38,558 nt of DNA from Chloroflexota bacterium (GCA_025355955.1 JANXYP010000049.1:1-38558), one strand, 5' to 3'. Positions 1 through 8,366 are shown, numbered from the stretch's first letter. Program-made: numbers and translations. The notes: generated by a model from the letters alone, not told the origin.

Positions 1-75
1 CGTTGGCGGTAGTTCGTCGCCAGGGCGTATGCTACGCGCCCCATAGGCATCAAGCTAAGAAAGTAGGGGATGAGC

Positions 76-225
76 CTGGGGGTCTGGGGGTTCAGCCCCC
101 AGCGGCTCAAGCGCATCAATGCCCATCGTATGGCACCCGCAGGCGGCGCGGCCAGGCCAGGGGTGCGGCAAACCCGCAGCATTGAAGCCAGACAGCAACT
201 GTGGGCTGAACCCCCCGACCCCCAG
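76..225. repeat. 150-bp element bounded by 23-bp inverted repeats
   Basis: Bases 76-98 and 203-225 are inverted copies of each other with one mismatch, enclosing about 100 bp. The short reading frames here have no ribosome site or family resemblance, so I treat the stretch as non-coding. The architecture resembles a MITE, but no target duplication was identified. Confidence 0.6.
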
Positions 226-291
226 AGAGCCATCACCATTAGGCACAAATCAGCAGGATGTGGGCGGCTGTTTCCTTAGCTTGATGTCTAT

Positions 292-349
292 GGGCGTATG
301 CGATTCGCCCCTACACCAATCTGGCGCGTTAATGCTAACTGAGGCTGTA
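292..349 (-). repeat. Partial copy of the 120-bp repeat
   Basis: Bases 292-342 are identical over 51 bp to 482-532, including the hairpin core and the end that leads into GGCTGTAATATTAG. The other half of the 120-bp element is not recognisable upstream of 292, so this is a truncated copy. It preserves the uninterrupted sequence across the site that is split in the neighbouring copy at 533. Confidence 0.75.
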
Positions 350-357
350 ATATTAGA

Positions 358-419
358 ACTTATCCGAAAAGGGCGAACAACGGTTCGCCCCAACGAACAA
401 GACGGTTTTTCGGATAAGT
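358..419. repeat. REP-like hairpin inside 13-bp inverted repeats
   Basis: A perfect 13-bp inverted repeat (ACTTATCCGAAAA at 358-370, its complement at 407-419) encloses the palindrome GGGCGAACAACGGTTCGCCC at 371-390. It lies exactly between two copies of the 120-bp repeat. No unambiguous target duplication was found. Confidence 0.75.
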
Positions 420-420
420 A

Positions 421-634
421 TTACAGAATCACTTGCTGGGCAACATAGCGTAGTTACGATTGGCTTTGACAGGGGGCGGCAGGGCGTATGCGATTCGCCC
501 CTACACCAATCTGGCGCGTTAATGCTAACTGATACCAATTAGCCAAGGAGATCCTATAGTTCTGTAGGGGCGAACCGTTGTTCGCCCTGCCTCAATCTAT
601 AGCGGTGTCATAGCTAATTAGTATGAGGCTGTAA
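421..634 (-). repeat. 120-bp terminal-inverted-repeat element, interrupted
   Basis: The element runs from TTACAG to GGCTGTAA and carries a central GTAG-type hairpin core. The 91-bp element at 533-623 and its 3-bp duplication interrupt it. Removing both leaves exactly 120 bp, the same length as the uninterrupted copy at 3687-3806, and the two align along their whole length. No coding capacity. Confidence 0.8.
533..623. mobile_element. 91-bp MITE-like element with TGA target duplication
   Basis: The ends TACCAATTAGCC and CTAATTAGTA are imperfect inverted repeats, and the centre holds the hairpin core GGGCGAACCGTTGTTCGCCC. The flanks are TGA at 530-532 and 624-626. The empty site can be read in the partial repeat copy at 292-349. 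A sister copy at 5837-5928 is flanked by TTA. Three-base TNA duplications are known for some IS5-family groups, so such a transposase may move it in trans (inference). Confidence 0.8.
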
Positions 635-731
635 TATTAGCATCGTCACTATTTTATCGACGCTCTAGCTTCTGCTTCAACAAGTGGATATATTCAAGCA
701 TCATCAAACCATAACATCTAAGGAGCGCAAT

Positions 732-1628
732 TTGGAGATTTTTCAAGCTCTGATCCTGGGTATTGTGCAGGGGCTGACCGAGTTCATGCCGGTGAGTAGT
801 TCCGCCCACCTGATCATCGTGCCGTGGCTGTTTCGCTGGCCCGACTTCGGTATCGCCTTCGATGTTGCCCTGCACTGGGGTACGCTGGCGGCGGTGCTGT
901 TCTACTTTGGCAGTGATATTATCCGCTACGTGCAGGCGTTCTTCACCGGCTTGCCCCGCTTCGGCCCCGCCGCACCCGCCAAACTTGCTGCGCTCGACAC
1001 TGACGAGTCCCGCACCACTGACCGCCGCATTGCCTGGTTCATCCTCATCGCCACCATCCCCGGCGCAATTTTCGGTTGGCTGCTGGAGTCGAAAGTTGAC
1101 GATGCTTTCCACCAACCGCAGAACCTACACAGTTGGAGCATTTATGCCATCGCCACCGCGATGATCGGAATGGGGCTGATACTGGCCCTCGCCGAACGCT
1201 GGCATCGCGGTCGCGGCAGGGAGCTAACCGATATGCGCCTGCCCGACAGCGTGGTGATCGGCCTATCGCAAGCACTCGCCTTGCTCCCAGGCGTATCGCG
1301 CAGCGGGGCAACGATTACGGCGGGGCTGTTCCTCGGTCTCAGTCGCACGGCAGCGGCCCGCTTCAGCTTCCTACTCTCAGCCCCAATCATCTTTGGCGCG
1401 GGACTAAAGGCGGGCTATGACCTGTTTACCGACCCTGCTACCGCCAATCCGCAGCATCTCTCGCTCACCCCTATGATCGTCGGTTTCCTCGCCGCCGCAA
1501 TCAGCGGCTACCTGGTCATTCGCCTGCTGCTCGGCTACTTGCAGCGGCACACTACTATGGTGTTTGTCTACTATCGCCTGGTTCTCGGTTTCCTGATTAT
1601 TCTGATCGCCGCACTCGGCCTGCGCTAG
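732..1628 (+). CDS. uppP: Undecaprenyl-diphosphatase UppP (BacA family)
   Basis: This integral membrane enzyme dephosphorylates undecaprenyl pyrophosphate, recycling the lipid carrier for peptidoglycan and other surface polymers. Diagnostic motifs are QGLTEFMPVSSSAH near the N-terminus (the Q/E-rich motif) and LPGVSRSGATI around residue 190, with several hydrophobic helices between and after. I start it at TTG 732 because AAGGAG lies 6 bp upstream; this gives 298 residues, close to the family norm. An ATG at 684 would add 16 unrelated residues that sit upstream of the ribosome site. No regulator is evident. The gene faces the repeat nest upstream and is followed after 65 bp by a membrane protein on the same strand, possibly co-transcribed. 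Confidence 0.93.
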   Translation: MEIFQALILGIVQGLTEFMPVSSSAHLIIVPWLFRWPDFGIAFDVALHWGTLAAVLFYFGSDIIRYVQAFFTGLPRFGPAAPAKLAALDTDESRTTDRRIAWFILIATIPGAIFGWLLESKVDDAFHQPQNLHSWSIYAIATAMIGMGLILALAERWHRGRGRELTDMRLPDSVVIGLSQALALLPGVSRSGATITAGLFLGLSRTAAARFSFLLSAPIIFGAGLKAGYDLFTDPATANPQHLSLTPMIVGFLAAAISGYLVIRLLLGYLQRHTTMVFVYYRLVLGFLIILIAALGLR

Positions 1629-1693
1629 GGAGCTAAACTATAACCGAACCACCTAACATCCGCGCCCGCATTGTTTATGAAGCAAAGCTAGCG

Positions 1694-3652
1694 ATGCACG
1701 CACTGGGTAGCCGCTGGCTCTGGCTCTACTTGCTGTTCGCGTTGCTCGGCATCGCGCTAGCGTATCAGGTCAAGCGCCCCTATCAGGTTAACATTGGGGA
1801 GATCGGCGACTGCCCTTACCTCGGCGACACCAACCGCTGCCCCATAGTTGACGGTTGGAACGACCGCGAGACCGACAAATCCAATAATAGGAACTATCGC
1901 TGGAGCAGCGGTGCCAGTCCCTTCCACCTGCCCGGCATTGGCAACCAGCCGCTTACGGTGACGCTACGTCTCAGCGGCGCACGACCTGACCAACCGCCAC
2001 CGCAGGTGAAGGTCGAGGTCGAGGGGCGCGACTACTTTGTGCAGAGCGTAGCCGCTTTCAAAGATCTGAGCCTTACTCTCCCCCGGCAGGCTGGCCTTAG
2101 TGGTGACCTCAACCTGTTTCTATACCCCCCTGCTTTCAACCCACCCAACGATGCCCGTAAGCTGGGGGTGCGCGTGGACTGGATCGAGGTGCAGCCTGCA
2201 GACTATGATTTGACTTCCCTCGTTATCCCCGATCTGATTGTAACCATCAGTATACTTAGTGCGCTGCTGATTATCTGGCTGCTCACCTACCGCGCTTTCG
2301 GTAATACAAAGATAGTCGCCGTCATCGCGCTGCCTTGCCTGATACTCTGCCTGACCGCGCTGGCATTCGACCGGCCCGCAATCAGCGGCTTTGCACCGTC
2401 GCTGGCAATGGTGATGCTTTGGTCGTTGGCCCTGGCGGTAAGCGTGCTGCTTTTCTTCCCCCGCCGCTGGGCGGATGAGCGGGCGGTGGGGCTACTCGCG
2501 GGCATCGCCGCCTTCGCGTTCGCGCTACGTTTCGGCGGGATGGTCTACCCCCAGTTTGCTAGTATTGACCTCAACTTCCACGCCCAGCGCCTGGAGCAGA
2601 TGCTACATTTCTTCCAGGGGCAGGGGGATAACTTTTACTTCGCCAGCAAGCTGCCCAACGGCACCCCGGTTCCCTATCCCAGCGCTTATTATGTGCTGCT
2701 GACCCCATTCAGTTGGCTACTAGGGGGAGACAATGGCAGCGATCAACTGCTGTTGCGCTTCGCCAGTGCGTTGCTCGATGCAACGGTTGTACTCGCGGTT
2801 TACCGCTTTGCCCTGCGCTTTGGTAGGGATGTCGCGCTCTATGCGGCGGCGCTCTATGCAGTTGGCCCCGCGGTCTTTGAATTGCTGTCTGCGGGCGTAC
2901 ACACCAACATCTTCGCGCAGGCAATGTTTGTGGCCGCGATGGCCTGCGCGATGGAGACGCTGACCCTGGCGCGGGACGAGGCCGGTTATCGGCGCTGGCT
3001 GGCTGGTTTCTTCCTGTTTATGCTGCTCACCCTGCTGGGACACTATGGCACTGCGTTGGCCGCCATCGCGGTGATATGCGTGGTAGGGCTGGTATGGCTG
3101 TTGTTCGCGCCTCCTAGCCTGCGGGGGCGCATCTGGCCGCTAGCAGGGGCGACGATCGGGGCAACCCTGCTCGCCTTCCTCCTGTACTACGTGCATTACC
3201 TCGATCAAATATCGCAGCAAGTCCAGAACATACTCAGCGGCGGCAAGCTATATCATTCCGCCCAGTTTAGCCACGGCTTCAAGCTGCCTGACTTGCTGGC
3301 CGATGTGTTGAGGTGGCAGGGCTGGGTCATTCTGCCACTGGCGCTGCTAGGGGTTATCTGCTTGTTGCGGGTGCGCGGAGCGCTACCGGATACTAATGAG
3401 GACTATTCTGCGGCGAAGTTGCTGCTGATTGGCTGGTCACTGGCGGGGGTGTTGCTGACCGCTACTGCCTTGTCTGACCGCTTTACGGTGCGCTACAATA
3501 TGATGTTGATGCCGCTGCTCTGCGTGTGGGCAGCGATCGCGCTGGTGTGGTTGGCGCAGCGTTCCCGACCACTGGCTGGTGCGGCGCTAGGGCTGGCGGC
3601 GCTGTATACTGTGATCTCCTGGTCGGTCGCTGTGCTAAATTACTATCACTAA
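1694..3652 (+). CDS. Large GT-C-like (family 39-type) membrane protein
   Basis: A 652-residue polytopic membrane protein. One N-terminal helix (residues about 8-24) is followed by an extracytoplasmic beta-rich segment to about residue 175, then roughly ten hydrophobic helices. The loop with SIDLNFHAQRLE near residue 292, just after a hydrophobic segment, resembles the acidic loop of dolichol- or polyprenyl-phosphate-dependent GT-C glycosyltransferases. That would suit its place beside uppP, but neither donor nor acceptor can be named. The ATG at 1694 lacks a good ribosome site. The frame stays open upstream to about 1637, and a GGAG at 1629-1632 precedes ATA 1640, so a non-canonical earlier start (ATA 1640 or ATT 1670) is possible. 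The 3' end runs into a repeat-bearing intergenic region. Confidence 0.75.
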   Translation: MHALGSRWLWLYLLFALLGIALAYQVKRPYQVNIGEIGDCPYLGDTNRCPIVDGWNDRETDKSNNRNYRWSSGASPFHLPGIGNQPLTVTLRLSGARPDQPPPQVKVEVEGRDYFVQSVAAFKDLSLTLPRQAGLSGDLNLFLYPPAFNPPNDARKLGVRVDWIEVQPADYDLTSLVIPDLIVTISILSALLIIWLLTYRAFGNTKIVAVIALPCLILCLTALAFDRPAISGFAPSLAMVMLWSLALAVSVLLFFPRRWADERAVGLLAGIAAFAFALRFGGMVYPQFASIDLNFHAQRLEQMLHFFQGQGDNFYFASKLPNGTPVPYPSAYYVLLTPFSWLLGGDNGSDQLLLRFASALLDATVVLAVYRFALRFGRDVALYAAALYAVGPAVFELLSAGVHTNIFAQAMFVAAMACAMETLTLARDEAGYRRWLAGFFLFMLLTLLGHYGTALAAIAVICVVGLVWLLFAPPSLRGRIWPLAGATIGATLLAFLLYYVHYLDQISQQVQNILSGGKLYHSAQFSHGFKLPDLLADVLRWQGWVILPLALLGVICLLRVRGALPDTNEDYSAAKLLLIGWSLAGVLLTATALSDRFTVRYNMMLMPLLCVWAAIALVWLAQRSRPLAGAALGLAALYTVISWSVAVLNYYH

Positions 3653-3686
3653 TTATGGTTGTCACGGTATCCACCAAATCCTAATA

Positions 3687-3806
3687 TTACAGCCCCACCT
3701 GGCATATTAGCGCCATATTGGTGTAGGGCTAAATCGCATACGCCTTGCCGCCCAGGGTCCCAGCCAATCGTCACTACAGCATCTTGCCTGGCAACTGAGG
3801 CTGTAA
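3687..3806 (+). repeat. Uninterrupted 120-bp TIR repeat
   Basis: The ends are TTACAGCC and GGCTGTAA; the inverted repeat extends imperfectly to about 18 bp. The internal hairpin core has the GTAGGG...CGCATACGCC form. It aligns throughout with the interrupted copies at 421-634 and 5935-7204. It fills most of the 277-bp gap between the membrane protein and the terminator. Confidence 0.8.
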
Positions 3807-3872
3807 ACCTAAATCCCAGAACCAAATGGACACGCCTTTAGCGGTATGTGGAATTGGAATTGGGATGGGCAA

Positions 3873-3904
3873 CAAAAAAGCCCCCACGAATATCGGGGGC
3901 TTTT
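3873..3904 (-). terminator. Rho-independent terminator for the DUF5666-like gene
   Basis: The stem GCCCCC/GGGGGC is extended by A/T pairs to about 10 bp with a 9-nt loop. On the minus strand it is followed by six T residues. It starts about 25 bp past the stop codon of the minus-strand gene ending at 3930. Confidence 0.85.
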
Positions 3905-3929
3905 GCATTGATGCTGGATAAGGTGATGG

Positions 3930-5654
3930 CTACTTTGTGGCGGGTATCAGATCAACCGTCTTGGCATTGTAGATTTTAGGGTCGATGTCGCTGTCGCCGA
4001 TGGTGTAGACTACCACACTGCTGCCGGGCTGCAGGTCAGCCAGGCTGCTGACGCTCTGGCCCACGGCTAGCGACTGGTACTTGGTGTCGGCGGCGACATT
4101 GACGGTGAAGGTTTCGTTGGAGGCACTGCTAATCTGGAAGGTGTTGGCGCTGGTATCCGTGCTGACCAGCTTGCCTTGCAGCACGTGTTCATTGGGTGTT
4201 ACTACGTGCAGTTCGGCGATGCGCTCAACGACGGGCAGGCCGTTGGCGTAGCGGCCACTGCCAGTACCCTTGCCTCCAGGCGAGGCGGGCAGACCAGCGG
4301 GGTTGCCCTTCGCGCCTGTGCCGCCGGTGCCGTCCATCATCGCTGCGCCGTTGCCGCTGCCAACCCAGGCCGCTTCGCCGTAGAGGATGATGCTATCGCC
4401 AGGCTTGAGGTCAGTGACGCTGATCGGTTGACCGAGGCGGTCGAAGCGGGTGCCAGAACCGACGACTACTCGAATGTCGCCATATCTGGTGATGGTAGCG
4501 ATGATGTTGCCATCGCTCTCCAATGAGACGAAGCTAGCAGGGATGGCGTGCAGGCCGAGCAGCGGGTTGCTGTCGCTGGCTTCGATGCTGGCGGGGGCTG
4601 GGCCGACGCGCAATGCACTGACCGTGGCGCTGAAGCCGTCGCGGATACCGAACCTGCGCTTGAGCAGGGTGTCCTGGTTCTTGGCCTGAACCGCCGCGCT
4701 GTTCTGGTCGTTTGCGCCTGGTGTACCAGTCGCGCCAGGGGTGGGCGTGGCGTTGGGCTGCTTCTTGGGTAGCGCATAAGTGCCGGGCTTGGGCAACTGG
4801 TCGCGACTAAGCAGCACGATGGCGTAGTTGCCCACCTGCACATTGCTGAGGTCAACTGGGCCAGTGGCAGTGGTGGTATCGCCGGGGAGAGGCTGGCGCT
4901 GGATGGTGGCGGTGGTGGCGAGGGTGGCAGTCAGCGGGCCAAAGTTGGTGTCTAGCACGACGAGCTTGTTGGCCGCGTCTACGCTGTCGACCACGCCCGC
5001 AACGGGAACTTGATTGCCGTAGGGGTTGGCTTTGCCTGCGGTGGTGCCGCCCGCCGTCTTGCCAGCCACCTTACCTGCAGCCTTGCCCTTGCCTGCAACG
5101 GGCGTGCCGCTAGCGTTGGCTTTGGGTGCAGTGGTCTTTTGATGCTTGGGCTTGGCGCTGCCACTGCCGCTGGTGGGCGTGGCGCTGCCGGTTGCCGCGC
5201 CAGTGGTGCCGTTGCCTGAGTTGGAAGCCGGGTTGGCGCTGCCAGTCGTGGCGTTGCCGCTGGGCGGGTTGCTGGTGGCGCTACTGTTCTCAGTAGGGGT
5301 GGGTTGCGGGGCGTTGCCGCTGGGTGGGTTGCTGGTGGCGTTATTATTGCTGTCAGGGGTAGGTGGGTTGGCGTTGCTGCTATTGTTGCCACTGCTGGAG
5401 GCTGCCTCGCCAGTATTGCCAGTTACTACGGTGGGGATGGTGCTACTATCGCCGGGTGTTGCGTTATTATCAGCGGGCGTTGAGGTGGTTGAAGGGTTTT
5501 GCGCGCTAGTTTGGTTGCTTGCGACGGGGGCGCTGGGGTTGGATGGCGCAGTGCTGCCAACTCCAGCCCAGAGCAGGCCGACACCCAAGCCGAGGACGAT
5601 GGCAACGATGCCTATTATGGCGAGGGCGCGGTTCTGTGAGCGGTTATTGTTCAC
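3930..5654 (-). CDS. Secreted or membrane-anchored DUF5666-like protein
   Basis: A 574-residue protein. It has a short basic N-terminus and a hydrophobic segment at about residues 9-33 (signal anchor or signal peptide). A very low-complexity region rich in Ser, Asn, Pro, Thr and Gly follows, to about residue 210. Next come beta-rich modules with the pattern G-x-V-x-x-V-(8)-V-x-x-(V/L)...T near 215-285 and 495-560, like DUF5666 domains; the middle resembles a further diverged copy. The start is GTG 5654, with GGAGG 6 bp upstream. The linker suggests exposure at the cell surface. Function unknown; a binding or structural role is only a guess. Confidence 0.75.
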   Translation of the reverse strand: MNNNRSQNRALAIIGIVAIVLGLGVGLLWAGVGSTAPSNPSAPVASNQTSAQNPSTTSTPADNNATPGDSSTIPTVVTGNTGEAASSSGNNSSNANPPTPDSNNNATSNPPSGNAPQPTPTENSSATSNPPSGNATTGSANPASNSGNGTTGAATGSATPTSGSGSAKPKHQKTTAPKANASGTPVAGKGKAAGKVAGKTAGGTTAGKANPYGNQVPVAGVVDSVDAANKLVVLDTNFGPLTATLATTATIQRQPLPGDTTTATGPVDLSNVQVGNYAIVLLSRDQLPKPGTYALPKKQPNATPTPGATGTPGANDQNSAAVQAKNQDTLLKRRFGIRDGFSATVSALRVGPAPASIEASDSNPLLGLHAIPASFVSLESDGNIIATITRYGDIRVVVGSGTRFDRLGQPISVTDLKPGDSIILYGEAAWVGSGNGAAMMDGTGGTGAKGNPAGLPASPGGKGTGSGRYANGLPVVERIAELHVVTPNEHVLQGKLVSTDTSANTFQISSASNETFTVNVAADTKYQSLAVGQSVSSLADLQPGSSVVVYTIGDSDIDPKIYNAKTVDLIPATK

Positions 5655-5836
5655 GGTATTCCTCCTGTAGTTTGGTGTGGAAGGGGCAGCATAGCCGCCC
5701 AGGGATTAGCTATTTGGGGCGTAGGTCTTGGTACCCTACGCAACTATCCCTATTCTACAAGATGAATGTGTAACTCAGGTTAGGGGATTGCAAAATCCGT
5801 GTAAAATCACGCCTGTGTGAAAATAGAGCTTGGTTA

Positions 5837-5928
5837 TACCAATTAGCCGTGATGCCGCTATAATTTCTGTAGGGGCGAACCGTTGTTCGCCCTGGCCCAA
5901 TTTATACTATCTGCTCGGCTAATTGGTA
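5837..5928. mobile_element. 92-bp MITE-like element with TTA target duplication
   Basis: The ends TACCAATTAGCC and GGCTAATTGGTA are perfect 12-bp inverted repeats, flanked by TTA at 5834-5836 and 5929-5931. The centre carries GGGCGAACCGTTGTTCGCCC. The interior matches the copy at 533-623 around the core. It abuts the 120-bp repeat copy starting at 5935. Confidence 0.85.
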
Positions 5929-6021
5929 TTAGTATTACAGCCTCAGTTGGCATAAATGGGCCAGAATGGTGTAGGGGCGAATCGCATACGCCCTGTTGCC
6001 CAGCGTCTAGGCCAATCCTAA

Positions 6022-7176
6022 ACGCTTGTTGTGAGTTAGAATGCCCAGTTTTTGGGCATCGCCGAACCAAGCTGACAGTCTTCCTGCCTTACCGCCAGCT
6101 CTTCCTGCCAGTTTTTACCTTAACAGCTTAATCAACTACTTGTTAACCAGCACAGCAACGCCATGAACCCTAGCCTAGCCTGCCCCAACTGCTGGTTCAG
6201 CCACAGGCAGAAGTTGTGCAAGCCCACCTTTGCTGCCAGCCGCGCTGCAAACCCCGCTTCGCTATGCGGTCGCTCCTCTTCCAGCCGGAACACGCGGTGC
6301 AGCTTGCCGAACACTGTCTCCACAATCTGGCGCTTGCTGCTATGCTCAAGTCGCTGCTCCTTGCTCCACTTCTGCTTGCTGGTGCGGCGCGGTGGGGTCA
6401 CCACCTCCGCTCCATAGTCGCTTTGCCAGCGCTGGTGCGCCTTCTTGCCTTCATAGCCCTTATCGGTCAGGTAGCGACCATTGCCTGCCCGCCCAGCAGT
6501 GGCAAGCGCCTGCCCTTTGCCACTCCTTGCCGCTAGCAACCCCTCGGCCAACACCTGTTCTTTGTGCGAGGCCGGTGCATAATTGTAGCCAGTGATGACC
6601 CCTTCGCCACTGACCGCGATTTGCAGATGGAAGCCCTCAAACCAACTGGTGCGATGCCCCCGCCCAATGTTGACCTTGCTGGCGAGGTGACCCCGTTCCC
6701 GATTACGACGGCGATAGTTACGCACTGGCACCGCCGTACCATCCAGCGCCTGGTAGAGACTTTGGTCGGCATGGAGCAAGTCAGCGAGGTGGAGCGCGAA
6801 CTGCTCCAGCACTGACTGCATACAGCACACTTGGCGGTTGAACTGGCTGTAGTCGGGCAATTTAGGAAAGTAGCTACGCAGGTCGCGCAAAGCACAGGCG
6901 TAGAAGTCGCTCTCATTGCGGTAGCGGTCCCACTGCGAAACACAGGTGAGGGTAATCACCTCGGCAGGGGTGAGGTCAGGGTCAGGGCCGGGATGGGGTA
7001 GAGCAGGGGGCAGATGCTTGATGAAATCGTCGGCAATGACGTACAATGAGACGAGGAAGGTATCCGTGTCGGACATAGTAAAGCCTCCTTTATGCAAAGT
7101 GTTGGCTTACTTTACCGCACGGTTGCCTTTCCTGCAAGTATCTAAGTTGTTAAGGTTCCTAACTCACAACAAGCGT
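6022..7176 (-). mobile_element. IS982-family insertion sequence, complete
   Basis: The 1155-bp element has perfect 18-bp terminal inverted repeats (ACGCTTGTTGTGAGTTAG at 6022-6039, complement at 7159-7176). It ends in AC, as is typical of IS982, and is flanked by CTAA at 6018-6021 and 7177-7180. One full-length transposase gene lies inside on the minus strand. The interrupted repeat supplies the pre-insertion sequence, so the boundaries are well supported. Confidence 0.9.
6132..7076 (-). CDS. IS982-family DDE transposase
   Basis: A 314-residue transposase of the DDE type. Landmarks are the N-terminal PDLTPAEVITL segment, SQFNRQ, then ALDGTAVPV with the first catalytic Asp, LTDKGYEGKKAHQ with the second, and RQIVETVFGKLHRVF with the Glu. 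The ATG at 7076 is chosen because AAAGGAGG stands 7 bp upstream; the ATG at 7097 lies before that site. The frame is intact from end to end and the element's termini are perfect, so it may still be active. Transcription would start near the right terminal repeat. Confidence 0.9.
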   Translation of the reverse strand: MSDTDTFLVSLYVIADDFIKHLPPALPHPGPDPDLTPAEVITLTCVSQWDRYRNESDFYACALRDLRSYFPKLPDYSQFNRQVCCMQSVLEQFALHLADLLHADQSLYQALDGTAVPVRNYRRRNRERGHLASKVNIGRGHRTSWFEGFHLQIAVSGEGVITGYNYAPASHKEQVLAEGLLAARSGKGQALATAGRAGNGRYLTDKGYEGKKAHQRWQSDYGAEVVTPPRRTSKQKWSKEQRLEHSSKRQIVETVFGKLHRVFRLEEERPHSEAGFAARLAAKVGLHNFCLWLNQQLGQARLGFMALLCWLTSS

Positions 7177-7210
7177 CTAACTACCGCACCTTGCCTGGCA
7201 GTAATATTAG

Positions 7211-7303
7211 AGGCTGTCTGAGAACCAGTTTATTCGTGCGTAGGGGCGAGCTGCGCTCGCCCTGTTGCCAAGCACAGTCAAGTGCTTTTTCAGACAGTCT
7301 TTT
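7211..7303. repeat. REP-like hairpin between imperfect inverted arms
   Basis: The arms AGGCTGTCTGAGAA and the near complement TTTTCAGACAGTCT enclose a GTAG-preceded hairpin with the variant core GGGCGAGC-TGC-GCTCGCCC. The right arm touches the stop codon of the XRE gene at 7302. Confidence 0.7.
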
Positions 7304-7790
7304 AATGGAACAGCTTTTCGTCGTGGGCCTCTTCCAACGCAGTGGAGACGGCTGGGTGGTTACCATTGCTGTGCTGCTGGTCGGCAAGCGCAAGGTCGAC
7401 GATATGCTGGATGGTGGCAATCAAGCGTGGCTGGGTCAAGTCATACTTACGGCGCAGGTAAGCGGCAAGCTCGGGCAAGGCAGCATCGGCTTCGTTGCTG
7501 GGAGCGCTCATGTAGCCCGCCGCTTCAAGCAGGTCTTCGTTGCTGGTGCCGAGGGCGCGAGCGAGGCGGCCCAGTTTGTCGTTGCGCGGCAGGGCAATGT
7601 CGCCCAGTTCAAGGCGGGAGATGTAGCTACGGCTGAGGCCGCTATGAAGAGCGAGGTCTTCCTGCGTCCAGCTCTTAGCCTCGCGCAGAGTGCGTACCCG
7701 CCGACCGAACCGCTTCTTGCGACGGCTCAACTCCACGCCGTCCGTCCGCTCGAGGCTGCCATTGGCAGAGTAGAAATCTGGTGCAGACAT
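7302..7790 (-). CDS. XRE-family helix-turn-helix regulator
   Basis: A 162-residue predicted DNA-binding protein. A Cro/CI-type HTH spans about residues 28-85, with WTQEDLALHSGLSRSYISRLE as the turn and recognition region; it follows a basic stretch (RRKKRFGRRVR). The C-terminal 70 residues are helical with no recognised domain. The start is ATG 7790 with a GGGAG site upstream. The gene diverges from the toxin-antitoxin pair at 8025. An inverted repeat just upstream may be its own operator. Whether it regulates the neighbouring toxin-antitoxin genes cannot be told from sequence. Confidence 0.85.
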   Translation of the reverse strand: MSAPDFYSANGSLERTDGVELSRRKKRFGRRVRTLREAKSWTQEDLALHSGLSRSYISRLELGDIALPRNDKLGRLARALGTSNEDLLEAAGYMSAPSNEADAALPELAAYLRRKYDLTQPRLIATIQHIVDLALADQQHSNGNHPAVSTALEEAHDEKLFH

Positions 7791-7809
7791 GGTTGGCTAC
7801 TCCCCTCAC

Positions 7810-7826
7810 TATACGATTACTGTATA
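7810..7826. promoter_or_regulatory. Candidate operator for the XRE gene
   Basis: The 17-bp inverted repeat TATAC-N7-GTATA lies 20 bp upstream of the XRE start codon, where an autorepressor would bind. It is short and AT-rich, so chance is possible. Confidence 0.35.
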
Positions 7827-7959
7827 ACGTGCCATCAACCGGCCTGATGGCAGCAGCATACCACCCGCTAACCATCACCGGACTTGGGATAATACGTAAC
7901 AGCGGGGTTTGTAGATTTATCTTATCACCGATGTTACCAAAATTGTTTCGGCCAAGCCC

Positions 7960-8006
7960 TTGACGTGAAGAGCCAAATAAGCTATAATCAGGCTAAGTAA
8001 TTAGCC
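7960..8006 (+). promoter_or_regulatory. Promoter and operator of the toxin-antitoxin genes
   Basis: TTGACG (7960-7965), a 17-bp spacer and TATAAT (7983-7988) form a near-consensus promoter. GGCTAA-GTAA-TTAGCC at 7991-8006 is a perfect 6+6 inverted repeat over the expected transcription start. Antitoxin-toxin complexes commonly autorepress at such sites. Confidence 0.75.
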
Positions 8007-8024
8007 AGAAAATCAGGAGGTAGC

Positions 8025-8366
8025 ATGATGATGACGAACCCAGAGCGGTTGGATGAATACCTGGAGATGGCAGACGCTAGCGTTAACCTATCCGACGCGA
8101 AGAACCGATTGTCGGAATTGGTTAGCGGGCTTACTCCCGAATCGCCGGTGTTGCTCAATGTACGCAACAGACCCCGCGCCGCGATTATCGATATTGATTT
8201 CTACCTCGACCTGCTACGCAAGGCCGAAGCGTATGAACACATTCATCTTGCTGACGAAGCCGATGCCGGGTCAACGATGAGCATCGCCGAGGGGCGTGAG
8301 TATGTGCGACAGCGGCGGGCAGAGTTGCGAACAGCGCGTGAGATGAAAGGGAGCGAGGCAGCGTAA
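8025..8366 (+). CDS. Phd/YefM-type antitoxin
   Basis: A 113-residue protein with VNLSDAKNRLSELVSGL near residues 17-33. This matches the N-terminal DNA-binding and dimerisation part of Phd/YefM antitoxins, and is followed by NRPRAAIIDIDFYLDL. The C-terminal half is charged and helical, as expected for a toxin-neutralising tail. Three ATGs in a row (8025, 8028, 8031) follow AGGAGG; the second has the best spacing, but the choice changes only two residues. The stop codon directly abuts the GTG start of the toxin gene, so the two are translationally coupled. Confidence 0.85.
   Translation: MMMTNPERLDEYLEMADASVNLSDAKNRLSELVSGLTPESPVLLNVRNRPRAAIIDIDFYLDLLRKAEAYEHIHLADEADAGSTMSIAEGREYVRQRRAELRTAREMKGSEAA

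Larger units (their letters stand above)
5935..7204 (+). repeat. 120-bp TIR repeat split by an insertion sequence
   Basis: Left half 5935-6021, right half from 7181 onward, separated by the IS at 6022-7176. Removing the IS and one copy of its 4-bp duplication leaves 111 bp that aligns with the 120-bp copies. A 9-bp deletion near the right terminus accounts for the difference. Confidence 0.8.

Noticed and set aside
3-448. Several overlapping short frames at the left edge
   Set aside because: They lie in inverted-repeat and REP-like sequence that recurs elsewhere in the window in other frames, without ribosome sites.
5146-5670. A plus-strand 174-codon Leu/Val/Gly-rich frame that looks like a membrane protein
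   Set aside because: It is the complement of the Ser/Asn/Pro/Thr-rich linker of the minus-strand protein, whose ribosome site, signal anchor and terminator are all convincing.
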